Source: Onchidella celtica (Eukaryota; Mollusca; Gastropoda; Systellommatophora; Onchidiidae). Taken from it: a stretch of DNA of 64,000 nt. The DNA is taken from assembly GCA_963931925.1 (NCBI GenBank), contig OZ007573.1:37914796-37978795 (forward strand). The letters are read 5' to 3'. The notes beneath the pieces were generated by a model. The model was not told the origin of the DNA. It worked only from the letters and a program-made list of their open reading frames with translations, and searched no databases. The translations under genes were made by a program, and so were the position numbers. Below, one piece after another: positions 32,657-44,063 of this stretch (the first letter of the stretch is position 1; every line of letters starts with the position of its first letter).

Positions 32657-33979
32657 ATGCGTGCGTGTGTGTGTATGAGAGAGAGAGAGAGAGAAAGAAA
32701 GAGAGAGCGAGCGAGCGAGAGACACATACAGACAAACAGATATACATGTAGATAGATAGACAGATAGACCAATAGAGAGAGAGAACATGTGTTATATTTC
32801 TTTTTCTAAGTTATTGTTTATATCGACTGTTTCGATTATTCTTGATTTAGTTTGATATGTATCGAATTGAGGGTTCGCAAATTAAATATACCCCTCATAT
32901 TTGGGCCCCGCATGGGAAAATCAAGTGACTATAAACAACAAACCCTATATTATAAGCTCAAATGTCCCTACCGAAGCACTTCCTATTCAAAATGCTTTCA
33001 CAACAGGTATGGAAATACAAAAATCTCGTGCGCCAATTTCCCGGTCTTTCTAACATTCACCTGTCATGACTGTGTTCCCCTAAGCCTTGTGATGAAATAC
33101 ATGTACATAATAAGAACGAAATAAAAATGCGAAAAAGAGAAAGAAAGCACGTTTCAGTTTTTGATGTTCTCCTTCGAGTTTGCTGATGTTTGTTCTTCAA
33201 TGTTTTGAATACATACATGTAGGCCTACATAATGGTAATGTGATAAAATCCCTCCCAGTTTCCCACAGTGGCCGACTTGAAATATCCAAGCAATCAACAG
33301 TAATATTTATAATAGCCTACACTTCAGGAAACTCATGAACTGAAGCGCAAGAACACTGTAAAGTTTATAAAACATCAACGTAAACACGATCTATTGAAAA
33401 GTTGTCCAGCTTGATCCAATATTGTCACATGTATATTGTATGCAGACGAAGGAGATGCTTTGACGATGTTAGCTTCACTCAAAATTCCTGGTTGCCTACA
33501 AATTTTGTACTTCACGGAGTCAGTCCGTTCAGTATACCGGTAGGCCTATCTATGGTTCAGTCAGAGACTGTATTCTCACTCTGTATAATATTTTCGCCAT
33601 GTATCGGCTTGAAGCTCTATAGAAATGTAATGCCCTTGGGCGTCATCAATACTGAAATTCGCTGGAAACTGACAATTGACTCTAAAAGTTTCGACAGATA
33701 CATGACGCGGTTAACCAGGGAAAAAAGACTTATTTTTCCCATATAATAAAAAAAAAAAGGTTCAACAAACGCAAATCACCCACGGCTCCCTCCCCTTTAC
33801 AAAATCTGTTGTTTTCTCCGATATCTTCTGCAACCTACTCCTACCAAAGATTCTACATGTAGAAATCTAGTATCTTTGCTCCTTCTAGGATGTGTTCTTC
33901 CTACCGCAGGTTCACGGACATTTCTTCCATGCTTCCCTGGCATGATTCACGTCTTGCGGGCATGGAAGGTTTTTGAGTA
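31570..33979. other. gene-free DNA with microsatellites
   Basis: No supported gene. It contains AGATCTAG words near 31,745-31,875, three tandem-like TTTAATTTGCGAAC words at 32,320-32,395 with an inverted match at 32,869-32,884, G-runs at 32,503-32,537, and a GT/GA microsatellite. An 80-bp segment next to the LINE (31,583-31,652) resembles 5,927-6,012. Confidence 0.5.
32621..32720. repeat. GT then GA compound microsatellite
   Basis: GT/GC/AT-interrupted GT units followed by GA units. Confidence 0.9.
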
Positions 33980-34026
33980 CCGGTGTAGCAGGCCAGATTA
34001 TACTCCCGCCAGACTATACCCGGGAT

Positions 34027-34082
34027 TAAACTGGCCTAGCCCAGAATATACCCCGGGGTATATTCTGGGCTAGGCCAGTTTA
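34027..34082. repeat. 56-bp perfect palindrome
   Basis: Reads the same on both strands. Half-site TAAACTGGCCTAGCCCAGAA then TATACCCC, with its centre at 34,054/34,055. The equivalent point in the right arm (about 40,780-40,830) is an imperfect version. Confidence 0.95.
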
Positions 34083-35519
34083 TACCCCGGGGTATACTTT
34101 GGGCTAGGCCAGACTATACCCCCCGCCCCCAGTCCAGATTATACCCCCTACTTAAAAAAAAAAAAAACAAGTCAAGACCACATTTTATTTCAGCTTTAGT
34201 TTAAATTGTTCATTGTCACTGTCATCAGGTATCATTATTGAACCATACCTTCTTGACTCTCGTAAATTATGATACATTTAAGAGGAAATAAACATGCAGT
34301 AAAAAGCATTGATATACAAAGGGTTTGAAAATCCATTCAAATTGATATGATTAGACTTTAACACTAATTTTACTTGTGTCCTTGGTATTATTTTGTTTTT
34401 TTTAAATTTTTATAATTAGTTGTCCATGAGTTAAACATAATGTTGTATTTCTTTTGTTTTTTATGTTACCACTTTCATATACTTAGTGGCAAGGTATGAA
34501 ATAATTATAAGACTCATAAGTGTAAAGATCTGAATTTTATTTTAATTTTTGAAAATCAGAAATGTGCTTGATATGGCAGAACAATTAGATCTACATATAA
34601 AGTAACAATAATGCAGAGAGAAAAGGCCGGGAAAGAACACATAGCGAAAACAACAACAACAACAACATTTTAATAACCCAACTGACAGATGGTGCAATTC
34701 CACCATCCAGCAGACATTAAATACTTCACACAAAACAAAATACGTACTAAAATTTTTTCACATCATGAACTTAACCTGTCCTAATCCACTTGAGACGTTA
34801 CAGAATGCTAACCAGTAAGATACAGTAATAAAAATAGGAACAATAAATCATGTTATTTACTCTTGAAAATAAAGAGTATACAATCAATATTAGAATCATC
34901 ATCATCATCATCTTGGAATATTATAAAGATAAGAGGGAATGTAAAAATGACCTACACACTATTCTAGAATCTATAAGCAGCAAGGTGTGTGTACATGTGG
35001 TTACATGTGTAATATATGTAAAAAATGTGTTAAATCTTTTCAACTATTCAAGTAGAACTGGACAGAAAGCTTTAGTAAAGTAGCTTTGAGAGTCGTGAAA
35101 ACTGACAGATTAAATCCACTGAGACAACAGTGCATTGTAGAAAGTAATTACAGTATGTTACGGCAAAAAATTCGATGGATCATGTTGCGTTAATATTTCT
35201 TGTTGGTAAATGCTTTGATAGCTTATTTGTAGAAAGGTATACATTTCATGTATATGATGGTTTACGGCACTGGATTAGTTGCAGGGCATTTGAAGGATTG
35301 CAATTATGTATTATAGTGAATAAAGACATGTCACTTGTGGGTGAAATAAAATTTTAAAAACTTCATGTTGTATCCTTGAATATTTTGCCTGAATATGGGA
35401 GTATAATCTGGGCTGGCGGAATATAGTTTGGCCTAAAGACTACAGTTTATTTCAATCACAGTTTAATTCTTTTTTTTTTATCACTGTCAACGGGAACCAT
35501 AGTAATACATACATACATA

Positions 35520-36589
35520 CAGGGGCGAGGCTTCCTCATAATCAAATAATCAGTGGTTACCCTTCGAATATTAATTCTAGAATTACTGTGCTTTCCAGAT
35601 CGAGCCCAACTCCAAGTCCATTTAGTCAGTTCAGCATTCTATTCTACGTTGCTATTTTGGGTTTGTTGTTATAGTCTAACACCCCTCACCGAAAAGCATC
35701 CATGTAGGGACTTACACCATATGAACTGGTCCAAAATCAGTGATTAACAAAGACGAAGAAGACTTGACTACACCCAGAAGCGAGCTTGAGCATAGCCTGT
35801 TTTCTTCAAAGCGGCGCCGCAGACAGCAAAATAGTGGGGGAAAAAAATAGGTTTATAATCAAGGTTTGACCCGATTTTACGTACTTATGCAGGTTTTTCA
35901 CTATGCGGTCGTTTTCATCCCAATCGAAAGGTAAAGAGTAGAGTGAAAGAGTTTGTGTGGATCTTTTTGTTTTTTGTTTTGTTTGAGGTAATCTAAGAAT
36001 AATTTACTCTACGCACAGCAAGAGCTATTAAAGAATAATAATTATTATAGTCTAGAACTAGATATAACTGTGATCAAAATTAGTCGAACGTATTAAGAAC
36101 ATCAATTCACTTGATAGGTCGCTCGAACCTAAACCGCAACGGCAGATAGCCACTTCTCCGAAATCGCTACACATTGTTGTCACAGAGATGCCATTTAAGC
36201 ACTTTCTACCATTTAATGTTAATGGGTCCTTTCCGAGAAACTTTATGAGATGGTAGAATAACAAAATCTGTGGCTATGAATATGACAATGAAAACGTGCT
36301 GTTCAAATTATATTGTAAAAAATGGGTGAAAATATGCGTTTATAAGTCTGTTGGTATGAATGAACAGTTTTTGAGAATTATTTGGTTTGTAAATTGCTGC
36401 ATTCCTGTCCTGTTGACAAGAATAGTCCGCCCTTCAGATTTTTGCAGTGCCTATCAACCGTTTCATTGTTTTAGTCGCTGCATTTATAATTATAATTATG
36501 TAAATATGATGTAGCGATACGTCCTATTATGAGGATCCTACTAGCTTAAATTCTGATTAACCTCTGCAGAGGACCACGCTTCGCCCCTG
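35520..36589. mobile_element. hAT-like non-autonomous element
   Basis: Termini CAGGGGCGAGGCTTCCTC and (inverted) CAGGGGCGAAGCGTGGTCCT, flanked by CATACATA on both sides. The second foldback-like element, at 63,320, runs across the same site without the insertion, which gives an empty site. The CAGGG ends and 8-bp TSD suggest hAT; the TSD length is uncertain because the target is a CATA repeat. Its 1,070 bp contain no convincing ORF. Confidence 0.65.
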
Positions 36590-36936
36590 CATACATACAT
36601 ACATTCTTGACTTCCGTAAATCATAATACAATTCTGAGGAAAAAACATGCATTATAATGTATTGATATGCTGTGGGTTGAATATCCATTCAAACTGATAT
36701 GATTCAACTTTAACCCGCATTTCACTCACGTTCGTTGTCAGGTTGTACGATGTAGTTGTTTTTGTAGTTGGTTGCCCATGAGTAAAATTTGCACTGTATT
36801 GTTTGTTTGGCACTGACATACACTTAGTCGCAATGGATGAAATAATTAACACACTCATAAAAATTAAGTCATTTTAGAGTATTTTTGCGTGCGAATGCAC
36901 AGTTGTTAAATCCTCTGGCAAGGGACGTGTCAAGCT

Positions 36937-38148
36937 TGTCACGAGCGAATGAGCGAGGATCAGTAGTTACGAGAAGAGGGTTAGAATAAAAGTTAACCCA
37001 CGGCCACGGGTAATGAAAAGCGTGCATGTTGTGAGTGGGGGGGGGGGGGTCTGAATGAGGCGAGAGCGCTGTATTACTATCACTGCACACTAAGACGTCC
37101 TAGAGAGCGGACGCAGGAGAAAGCCCCAGAGGGCGAACATAAGGAGAGCAGTCGGAAGACTTGGGAGTAGTGTTTTTTCCAGTGATGACTGGTAGGTGGA
37201 ACGATGATTGATAATTATGATTGATGTATTATATTCGTCTATTACCATGATGTAAATAAGTATATGTGAGGAATGTGGAAGTCATTGATACTGTATATAG
37301 CAATGTGCGCCATGAGCGATAGATGTAAGTTGAGTTCATGGATTTGTAGCGAGAGTGAGTATTGTGTACTACGATGGAGGTGTGTTACCGTAAGATGTTT
37401 GGTGAGTGAAATGTGAACTATTGTGTGTACGCTTCATGAGTTATAAGGAGGGGTGAAGTGAATAGAAGTGGTATGGTATTATACCAATGTAATGTTATTC
37501 TTGTAGGTGCCGGGGTCGGGCCGAAGAGCGCCGCCTACGGTGAGCACAGGGGATAGGCCAGCATAGGGCCGGAGGCCACACATAGGCCAGGAAGGAAGCT
37601 GTCGGTGCAGGACAGTAGAGGCACATGAGTCGTGGCAGTTTGGCCACCGTCAGGGACGTATATGTGATCGTGAATGTGCTATTGAAATGCTAATGTGCTA
37701 TTGCCATGTTGATGTGCTATTGAAATGCTAATGTGCTATTGCCATGTTGATGTGCTATTGAAATACTAATGTGCTATTGCCATGTTGATGTGCTATTGGA
37801 ATACTAATGTGTTATGGCAATAGGAAGGGGCTATTGAGAGACTGTGGTGCCAGTGAAATATTAATGTGCTATTAAGACATGGAGGGGAGAAGCTGAGACC
37901 GAAGTGTCTTTAGAAAGTAACTACCGGGTTGTGGACCCGAGGAAGAGTGCATGTGGGAATAAGGCCGTTGGACGGCAGTAACTTGAATAATATAATGTAT
38001 GTATGTAATTGCACTGTTATCCTTATCTTTATATTTATGTTAATAAATGTGTGAGTCTGATGGGTTGTTCTGTTAAGTGTTATACTTGTTCGTTCGTGAT
38101 TGTTGTCTTGTTATAATTATTACATATCCCAGTCTGGGATTTGTGACA
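36937..38148 (+). repeat. 5' LTR of a Gypsy-type retrotransposon
   Basis: Starts TGTCACGAGCG, exactly where similarity to the second foldback-like element (63,675) ends, and finishes TTGTGACA, so its ends form the inverted pair TGTCAC/GTGACA. A primer-binding site follows one base later. Inside are a 38-bp tandem repeat (37,673-37,812) and an AATAAA at about 38,042. It is 1,212 bp long. The matching 3' LTR is not in the window. Confidence 0.75.
37673..37812 (+). repeat. 38-bp tandem repeat in the LTR
   Basis: Nearly four units, each made of two related 19-mers, ATGTGCTATTGAAATGCTA and ATGTGCTATTGCCATGTTG. Confidence 0.9.
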
Positions 38149-38149
38149 C

Positions 38150-38162
38150 TGGGGGCTCGTCC
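38150..38162 (+). other. primer-binding site (tRNA-Pro type)
   Basis: TGGGGGCTCGTCC directly after the LTR matches the first 13 bases of the primer-binding site used by tRNA-Pro-primed retroelements. The next bases do not extend the match. Confidence 0.65.
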
Positions 38163-39122
38163 TGTTTACCTGTGGTCATTTTGACATTGTGTATTCGTCA
38201 TATCTAGTTGTTTTTCTGTTGTGCTAGGAATTTGTGCTGTTGTCCTTGTTCGTGGAATGAATGGAAATTTCATGATGGCATAATTTATGTATATTTATGA
38301 ATATGTATTGATGCATGTATTTTGATGAATATGTATTAATGTGTACTTAAATTTCTGCAGAGAGTGTGTGTGCCAGCCTGTAGAGGTCAAGCAGCCAGAG
38401 CTCCGAGACAAGGGGAGAAGTTATAGTCAGAATTGCGAGTTAAGTAAAATTCAAAATTTTTGTGCCCTGGATTGTGGGCTGTTCCTTTAATGTCTTTTTC
38501 TCTGTTTTGCTGTTTTTGTCGTTATAGATTATACGGGCGGTGGCGCGGGTTTGCTGTGGTGAACTTAGTTTATCCTTTTAAAAAAAAGGTGTGGGAAACT
38601 TGGAACTTCGTTCATCACAGTGAACAGTTCTATAGGGACCTGTATTTTTGTTTAGATTGTGGCGTTCCATCTTCCTCGTTGTTTTAGGAAGACGTTTCTC
38701 TTGTCCCTCTCTTATCTATCTGTAGATACGTTCTTTTTTTCAGGCTCTGTTCTTGTTCGTACCTTGTAGTGTAATCGGCGTAGTTAGGTTGCATTTTTTT
38801 TCCATTATAGTTTTTTTTTTAGAAGCTTTGTCCTAGTCTGGTTCGTTGTCTTTGATGCCCTGGTGGTCCTTCTTCTGAATTTTCTCATTCTTGTCTTTTC
38901 TTTTCGCTTTTGTTATTTAATAGTGCTATACATTGTATGAACATAGAATTAGTTAGAGAGAGTATGCTATAAAATGTTCAGTAGGTAAATTTCTGAATTG
39001 TATTTGAGACAATTGGGTGTTGTTATATCTGGTGTGATCTCAGGTCTCTGGTCGTGTCGTTAGTGATCATACCGACAGGTTAGTCTTTTTCATAATACAT
39101 ACCATAACCATAAATCTGTGAA
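38163..39122 (+). other. leader between primer-binding site and gag
   Basis: About 960 bp with no supported ORF. It is T-rich in its second half and runs up to the gag start codon. Confidence 0.5.
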
Positions 39123-39734
39123 ATGGCGGATCTCCGTGAGCTCATGAAATTGGGTACGGAACTTGGCCTTGAGGGAGAAGAGCTGCGCAGCTGGATTAAA
39201 GAGCAGCAGGCGGAGTTGCGCGATGAGCGTGCTAAAGATAGAGAGCGAGAAAAAGAGGCTAAGGATAAGGAACAGGAAAGGGAGTTAAAGTTAAGGGAGA
39301 TAGAAGCTCAAGAACGGGAGATAGAGGCGCGAGTAAGAATCGCAGAATTAGAACTCAAGAAGAATGCGCCAACGGAAACAGTTGAGCGGCAGGGGCAAAA
39401 CAAAAGTGGTGTTAGAATTAAGCTGCCGACGTTCGACGACCGGAAGGACGACATAGACGCCTTCCTTTACAGGTTCGAACTGAACGCACAACTGCAATGG
39501 GAGGAGAATAAACAATTATGGTCCACGTACCTGGCTTCCTTGTTGCAGGGGCGAGCGTTAACCTACTTTAAAGAGCTACAGCGCGAAGACGTACATGATT
39601 ACGATAAGCTGAAGTCTTTGCTGCTTCGCCGATTTGCGCGTACGGAGGAATATTTCTGGGAGCAGTTTAGGCGAGCACGTGCGGATACCAGGGAGGACTT
39701 TGCTGCCTTCGTCGCGAGACTAGCAGAATATTTC
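39123..39734 (+). pseudogene. gag-like protein, truncated
   Basis: The ORF opens MADLRELMKLG. Residues ~25-90 form a strongly charged Glu/Arg/Lys coiled-coil segment. From about residue 98 the Gag capsid-type fold is recognisable: IKLPTFDDRKDDIDAFLYRF, W-rich LQWEENKQLWSTYLASLLQG, ALTYFKEL, KSLLLRRFARTEEYF and FAAFVARLAEYF. This is the layout of Gypsy/Ty3-type Gag proteins, which package element RNA. About 205 element codons are left. At about 39,735 the sequence joins the right arm of the foldback-like element, and the last few codons up to 39,767 come from that arm. No nucleocapsid, protease, RT or integrase remains. Confidence 0.75.
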
Positions 39735-39735
39735 A

Positions 39736-40881
39736 CTTTTTACAATGCACTACTTTTGTCTCAGTGAACTTACTCTGTCGGTCTGCACAACTGTCAAGGC
39801 TATTTCACTAAAGCTTGCTGTTCAGTTCTAATTTCCCAAATGGGATTAAAGAGTTATACAAATACAAATACAAATACAAATACTTGAATAGTTGAAAAGA
39901 TTTAACACATTTTATATAAAGGTAGTTGATACACACATATTGCTGCTTATAGATTCTAGAATGATTTGTAGGCCTACACTGCCGTTTTTACACTCCCTCT
40001 TATATCTTTGTATTACCAAGATGATGATGATGATTCTGATTTGATATTTTTCTTTATTTTCAAGAGTAAATAAGATGATTTCGTGTTCTTATTGTTATTA
40101 TTGTATATTACTGGCTAGCATTCTGCTACGTTTCAAGTGGATCTGGACAGTGGAGTTTATCAGGCGAAAAAATTTAGTGCATATTTAGTTTTATTTGAAC
40201 TTGAAGTGGATGATGGAATTGCACCATCTGTCAGTTGGTTTATTAATATGTTTTTATTATTTTTTTCTATGTGTGTTGTTTTCCGGCCTTTTCTCTCTGC
40301 ATCATTGTAACAAGAAAATACAATGCATAATTTACTCATGGCCAACCAGTTATCTAAATATAATAATAATAATAATAATAATAACAGATACGGGTGAAAT
40401 TAATGCTGAAGTATAATCATATCAGTTTGAATGGATACTCAACCCTTTTGTATATCAATGCATTTCAATGCATGTTTAGTTTGTTTCCTCTAAAATGTAT
40501 CATGATTAACAGGTCAGGAGTCAGGAATGATGTACACCAATTTAAACTAAGGCTGAAATAAACTGTTAATATTATTTCCTATAATTATTGTATTATGAGT
40601 TACGAGTGTCAAGAATGTGCTCATGTATGTATTAATAATATATCTGATGACAGTGATAAAGAACGGGCTGAAATAAACGGTGGTCTTGACTTGTTTTTAA
40701 AAAAAAGTAGGGGGTATAATCTGGAACGGGGGGGTATAGTCTGGCCTAGCCCAAAGTAACCCCGGGGTATAAAATGACCTAGCCCAGAATATACCCCGGG
40801 GTATATTATGGGCTAGGCCAGTTTAACGCCAGGTATAGTCTGGGCGGGGGGGGGGGGGTATATTTTGGCCTGTTACACCGG
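39736..40881 (-). repeat. right inverted arm of foldback-like element 1
   Basis: Pairs with 33,980-35,145. A short insert at about 39,830-39,885 ending in ATACAAATACAAATACAAAT is absent from the left arm and looks like the 3' tail of a LINE. Confidence 0.75.
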
Positions 40882-43501
40882 TAATAGTGAATTTGCATTA
40901 TACCTTTTCCGAACCTCGGGCGTTTTCTTTCCCACCCACACCTATTTTCCCAATCTTCATTGTATTTTCCTGCCATTTCCCTGTGTCGTTTTTCATTTCA
41001 TTTCCATGTTTACACCTGTGCATCTATTATAATCTGTGTCAATGAGATGGATCAGTTTGGAAAACCACTGATGTAGGGGAAAACGTTGAAGGACTGAAAT
41101 ATTTTCCTTGCGATGTGTCAATAAAAGCAATAGTAATGATTTGCTGATAGTGATACTAATAGTAATACTATCTCGTGCCTCTCATGAAGCTGTTCGGCAA
41201 TAATGATATAACTGGTGTTTTTGTCTGTTGATTTGTGCTTTAGGGATAAAAAAAAAGAGTACATTTTAATAAAAATGTTTAAAAAACACCTATTAGTATC
41301 TGTCATTATCATTGGGCGTATTATGATCTGGATATTAACTGCATGCAGCCTGTATCAAAATTTTGAAAGTTTATTCTGTTTGCGACTTAGTCAGTAATTG
41401 GTACCGACAAAAGCCATGTCGAGATAGTGGATTGGACTGTATTTCATACAAGACAAACATATGCGAATCTCTTCCCAGATAATTTTGTTCAAACTTTCAC
41501 TGTGAATTGTGACAACCATTTTTTAAATTTATATTTACCTGTGTGAACACAAAAGCAAATTGATTCAAAACCAAAACACGTGTAGTTAACATATCAAACT
41601 TGATACGTCCTATGAGTTCTAACTGTATTTTCATTGTTTGCTTTTTTTTACCTCTTTGTACTCAAATTGAGACACGCACTCAGACATCCCGAGGTCAATC
41701 CACCAATCAAGCGATGATGATAGTACTGAATCTATGATAAACTGTTACAAAAATTTAGATGCACAGGAATGTCACATCTCCTAACAGTGGGATGTATTAA
41801 TTATTGAATGTTTTGTATTGTACAAATACAGCAGTGGTTCATGCCAATAGATAAAATTCTCCCCATTAGTTAGCTGTATATTGTGCATATCATCTTCAAG
41901 AAGACTGAAAAAACATCAACAAAAATCACTGATAAATGAAAAAATATTAATACCATCTCCCGAACAGAAATGACTTTACAGAGACTATAAGGGCAAGCTC
42001 GCCAGAAAATGACAAAGTTCATTCACAACAGCCATCTTTAAATTTTACAGCAAATCTCAAATTAAAAAAAAAAAGCGGCAAAATGAACACATTAAATTTT
42101 GTTCCTCTCTACTTTCTAATTTATCAAATAATGGACATGTACATTGTATGTAACTTTTGTTAGAGAATTTTCACAAATTGCATTTGTTTTTTGTTGTTGT
42201 TTTTTTTGTATTGATTTTTCTAAATTTCAGTACACAACATATGTATATAACAAAAATGTAATTTCCAAATATAATATGTAGTATAATAGTTTATAAAAAA
42301 AAAACAACTCCTGCCGGCCTATATACAAACTTTAGTCAAGCCTGCAGACTTTATTTGGCAACATATGTTGCTGAAATTTTGCACAAAAATAAAAAACAGT
42401 TCCGACTAATCACTTTTGCCGCCAAACATAAGTTCCCGTTTTTTTTTTTTTTTTGACAACCGAAGCCTTTGAAATTATTGGAAATGTGCAATTTAATCCA
42501 ATCTTATAATACTAATTAAAAAACCCGCAAGATTTTTAACAGGACCTACCGCCGCTTATACAGCTTGGATTTGCGTTAAATTTTACCTGTGCCTTCCTTT
42601 CAACCTGCAGAGGCTCTTTTTTTTTATTTGGAAACTTGAAATGGTGGAGAAGTCTTTCTTTGAGTTTGCATTGTGTTGCTAATTTCGCTAGCTGATCCTT
42701 CGTTTTCCATTCACACAATATGACTTCCTGCGATGTGTTCACTATTAAACATACTGTCCCGTGTGGGAATGATTGCCATTTTATGAATATTATATTGACT
42801 TGGTCTATAGGGCGTTAATGCGCAAAAGGGGTGCAGTAAAACATATTTAAAAACAAACGAATAAACAACAACAACAACAAAATAAACCTATACTGCACGG
42901 GCAAGGTGAATCAGGCCCATTATAGTCACCCAGCGCTGAAACTAAAAAATTCATTCATCCCGGGCAGGGCCGGGGACCCTAGGTAGTATAATATTATATA
43001 GAACGTAATCAAAATTGAAGCAATATTAGTAAAAGCCTTCGACAAAATTAGAAGAAAATGTCTCGTATATGCAAAGTTTCAGAACATCTGAACATCAAAC
43101 AATGGAGCATTTTTGAGATTACATTTATAATACGGTGCATGTGCATGGAAAATAAATGGGATTTTGTGGAAAAACAGATTGAAAATTTAACTTTAAGCTT
43201 TGCCTTAGACTTGTGTTTTCAAATACATGGAAGTCATATTTAGAGAAAGAAAGAAATATTTATCAGGAGTAAAAGAAAGACGTTACACTCAAAAAAATGC
43301 TCATAACTCAAAACCAACCAGATGGCAGATTTTTGGTCTTCTAATGGCGAACATGCCCTTAAATTTACCAACATACATGTAACTAAAGCAAATATCAAAT
43401 TAAAAAAATAAAAAGGTAGAGAAAAGTAGCTGTCCATGGCAAAAGGAGCAGGGACAATGGTGAGCAATGATTTTTTGTCAGTATCACTCTATCAATGTCT
43501 C
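40882..43501. other. gene-free AT-rich DNA
   Basis: No supported gene, TIR or TSD. A 68-codon ORF at 42,536-42,742 (minus) is Lys-rich but unrecognised. Confidence 0.5.
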
Positions 43502-43512
43502 ATTCCCTATAT

Positions 43513-44052
43513 TATATATGGCCTTTAGCGTCTTTACAGACGGTCTTAGCAGCTAGAATATTCACTTTCACTTTGACTGACAGCTTCTCTCGTGGCTTAT
43601 TCTACCAATGTTTGACCCGAGAGTGCGATGGCAGTGATTGCAGGTCAGTCTTTTGGGTTCACTTTGGCGAGTGTTTTCATTCCGCCTCTGTCGTTTTGTC
43701 AGGTATGTTTCTTTTGCCTTGAAGTCTATTGCGAGCGTGCCACTGCGCAATTTTTGTCTCCATCTGCTTCGATCACCTGCAAGGTTCTCCCATTCATTGG
43801 GGTCGATGTTGAATGCTTTCATCGTGACCTTGCAAGTGTCTTTGAATCGCAGATGTGGCCCACCTCTGGGTCGGTTGCCAGTAGCAAGTTCCCCGTAGAG
43901 AATTTGTCTGGGGATGCGACCACTTTCCATACGGTGGAGATGTCCAAGCCACCGCAGTCTCCTTTTGCCCAGGAGAGCCCGAGCTGATGGAATGCCGGCT
44001 CGGCTCAGAACCTCGATACCTGAGATCCCGTCTTGCCACCCGATCTTTGAGA
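43513..44052 (-). mobile_element. 5'-truncated copy of the second RTE-like LINE
   Basis: Its 540 bp match the 3' end of the element at 59,320-63,276, from the WQD-I-S segment to the end (GGCCATATATA tail). It is flanked by the 11-bp TSD ATTCCCTATAT (43,502-43,512 and 44,053-44,063). The minus-strand ORF (43,568-44,074) preserves EVLSRAGIPSARALLGK, RWLGHLHRME and the C-terminal C2HC finger CNHCHRTLG...H..SC. Its first residues are flank-derived, so it is not a gene start. Confidence 0.9.
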
Positions 44053-44063
44053 ATTCCCTATAT

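Larger units (their letters stand above)
33980..40881. mobile_element. foldback-like element 1 with ~1.1-kb inverted arms
   Basis: Ends CCGGTGTAGCAGGCC (left) and CCGGTGTAACAGGCC (right, inverted), each next to TA (33,978-33,979 and 40,882-40,883). The inverted similarity continues inward for more than 1 kb: the arm at 33,980-35,145 pairs with about 39,736-40,881, through GACCACNNTTTATTTCAG, GAAATGCATTGATATAC-like and GTGCAATTCCA words. The first ~180 bp of each arm is itself palindromic. Between the arms lie more left-arm sequence, a hAT-like insertion and a truncated Gypsy element. No transposase is visible. A second copy begins at 58,088. Confidence 0.75.

Noticed and set aside
37673..37812. 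Possible CRISPR-like array
   Set aside because: The repeats are contiguous 38-bp units without unique spacers and lie within an LTR of an animal genome.
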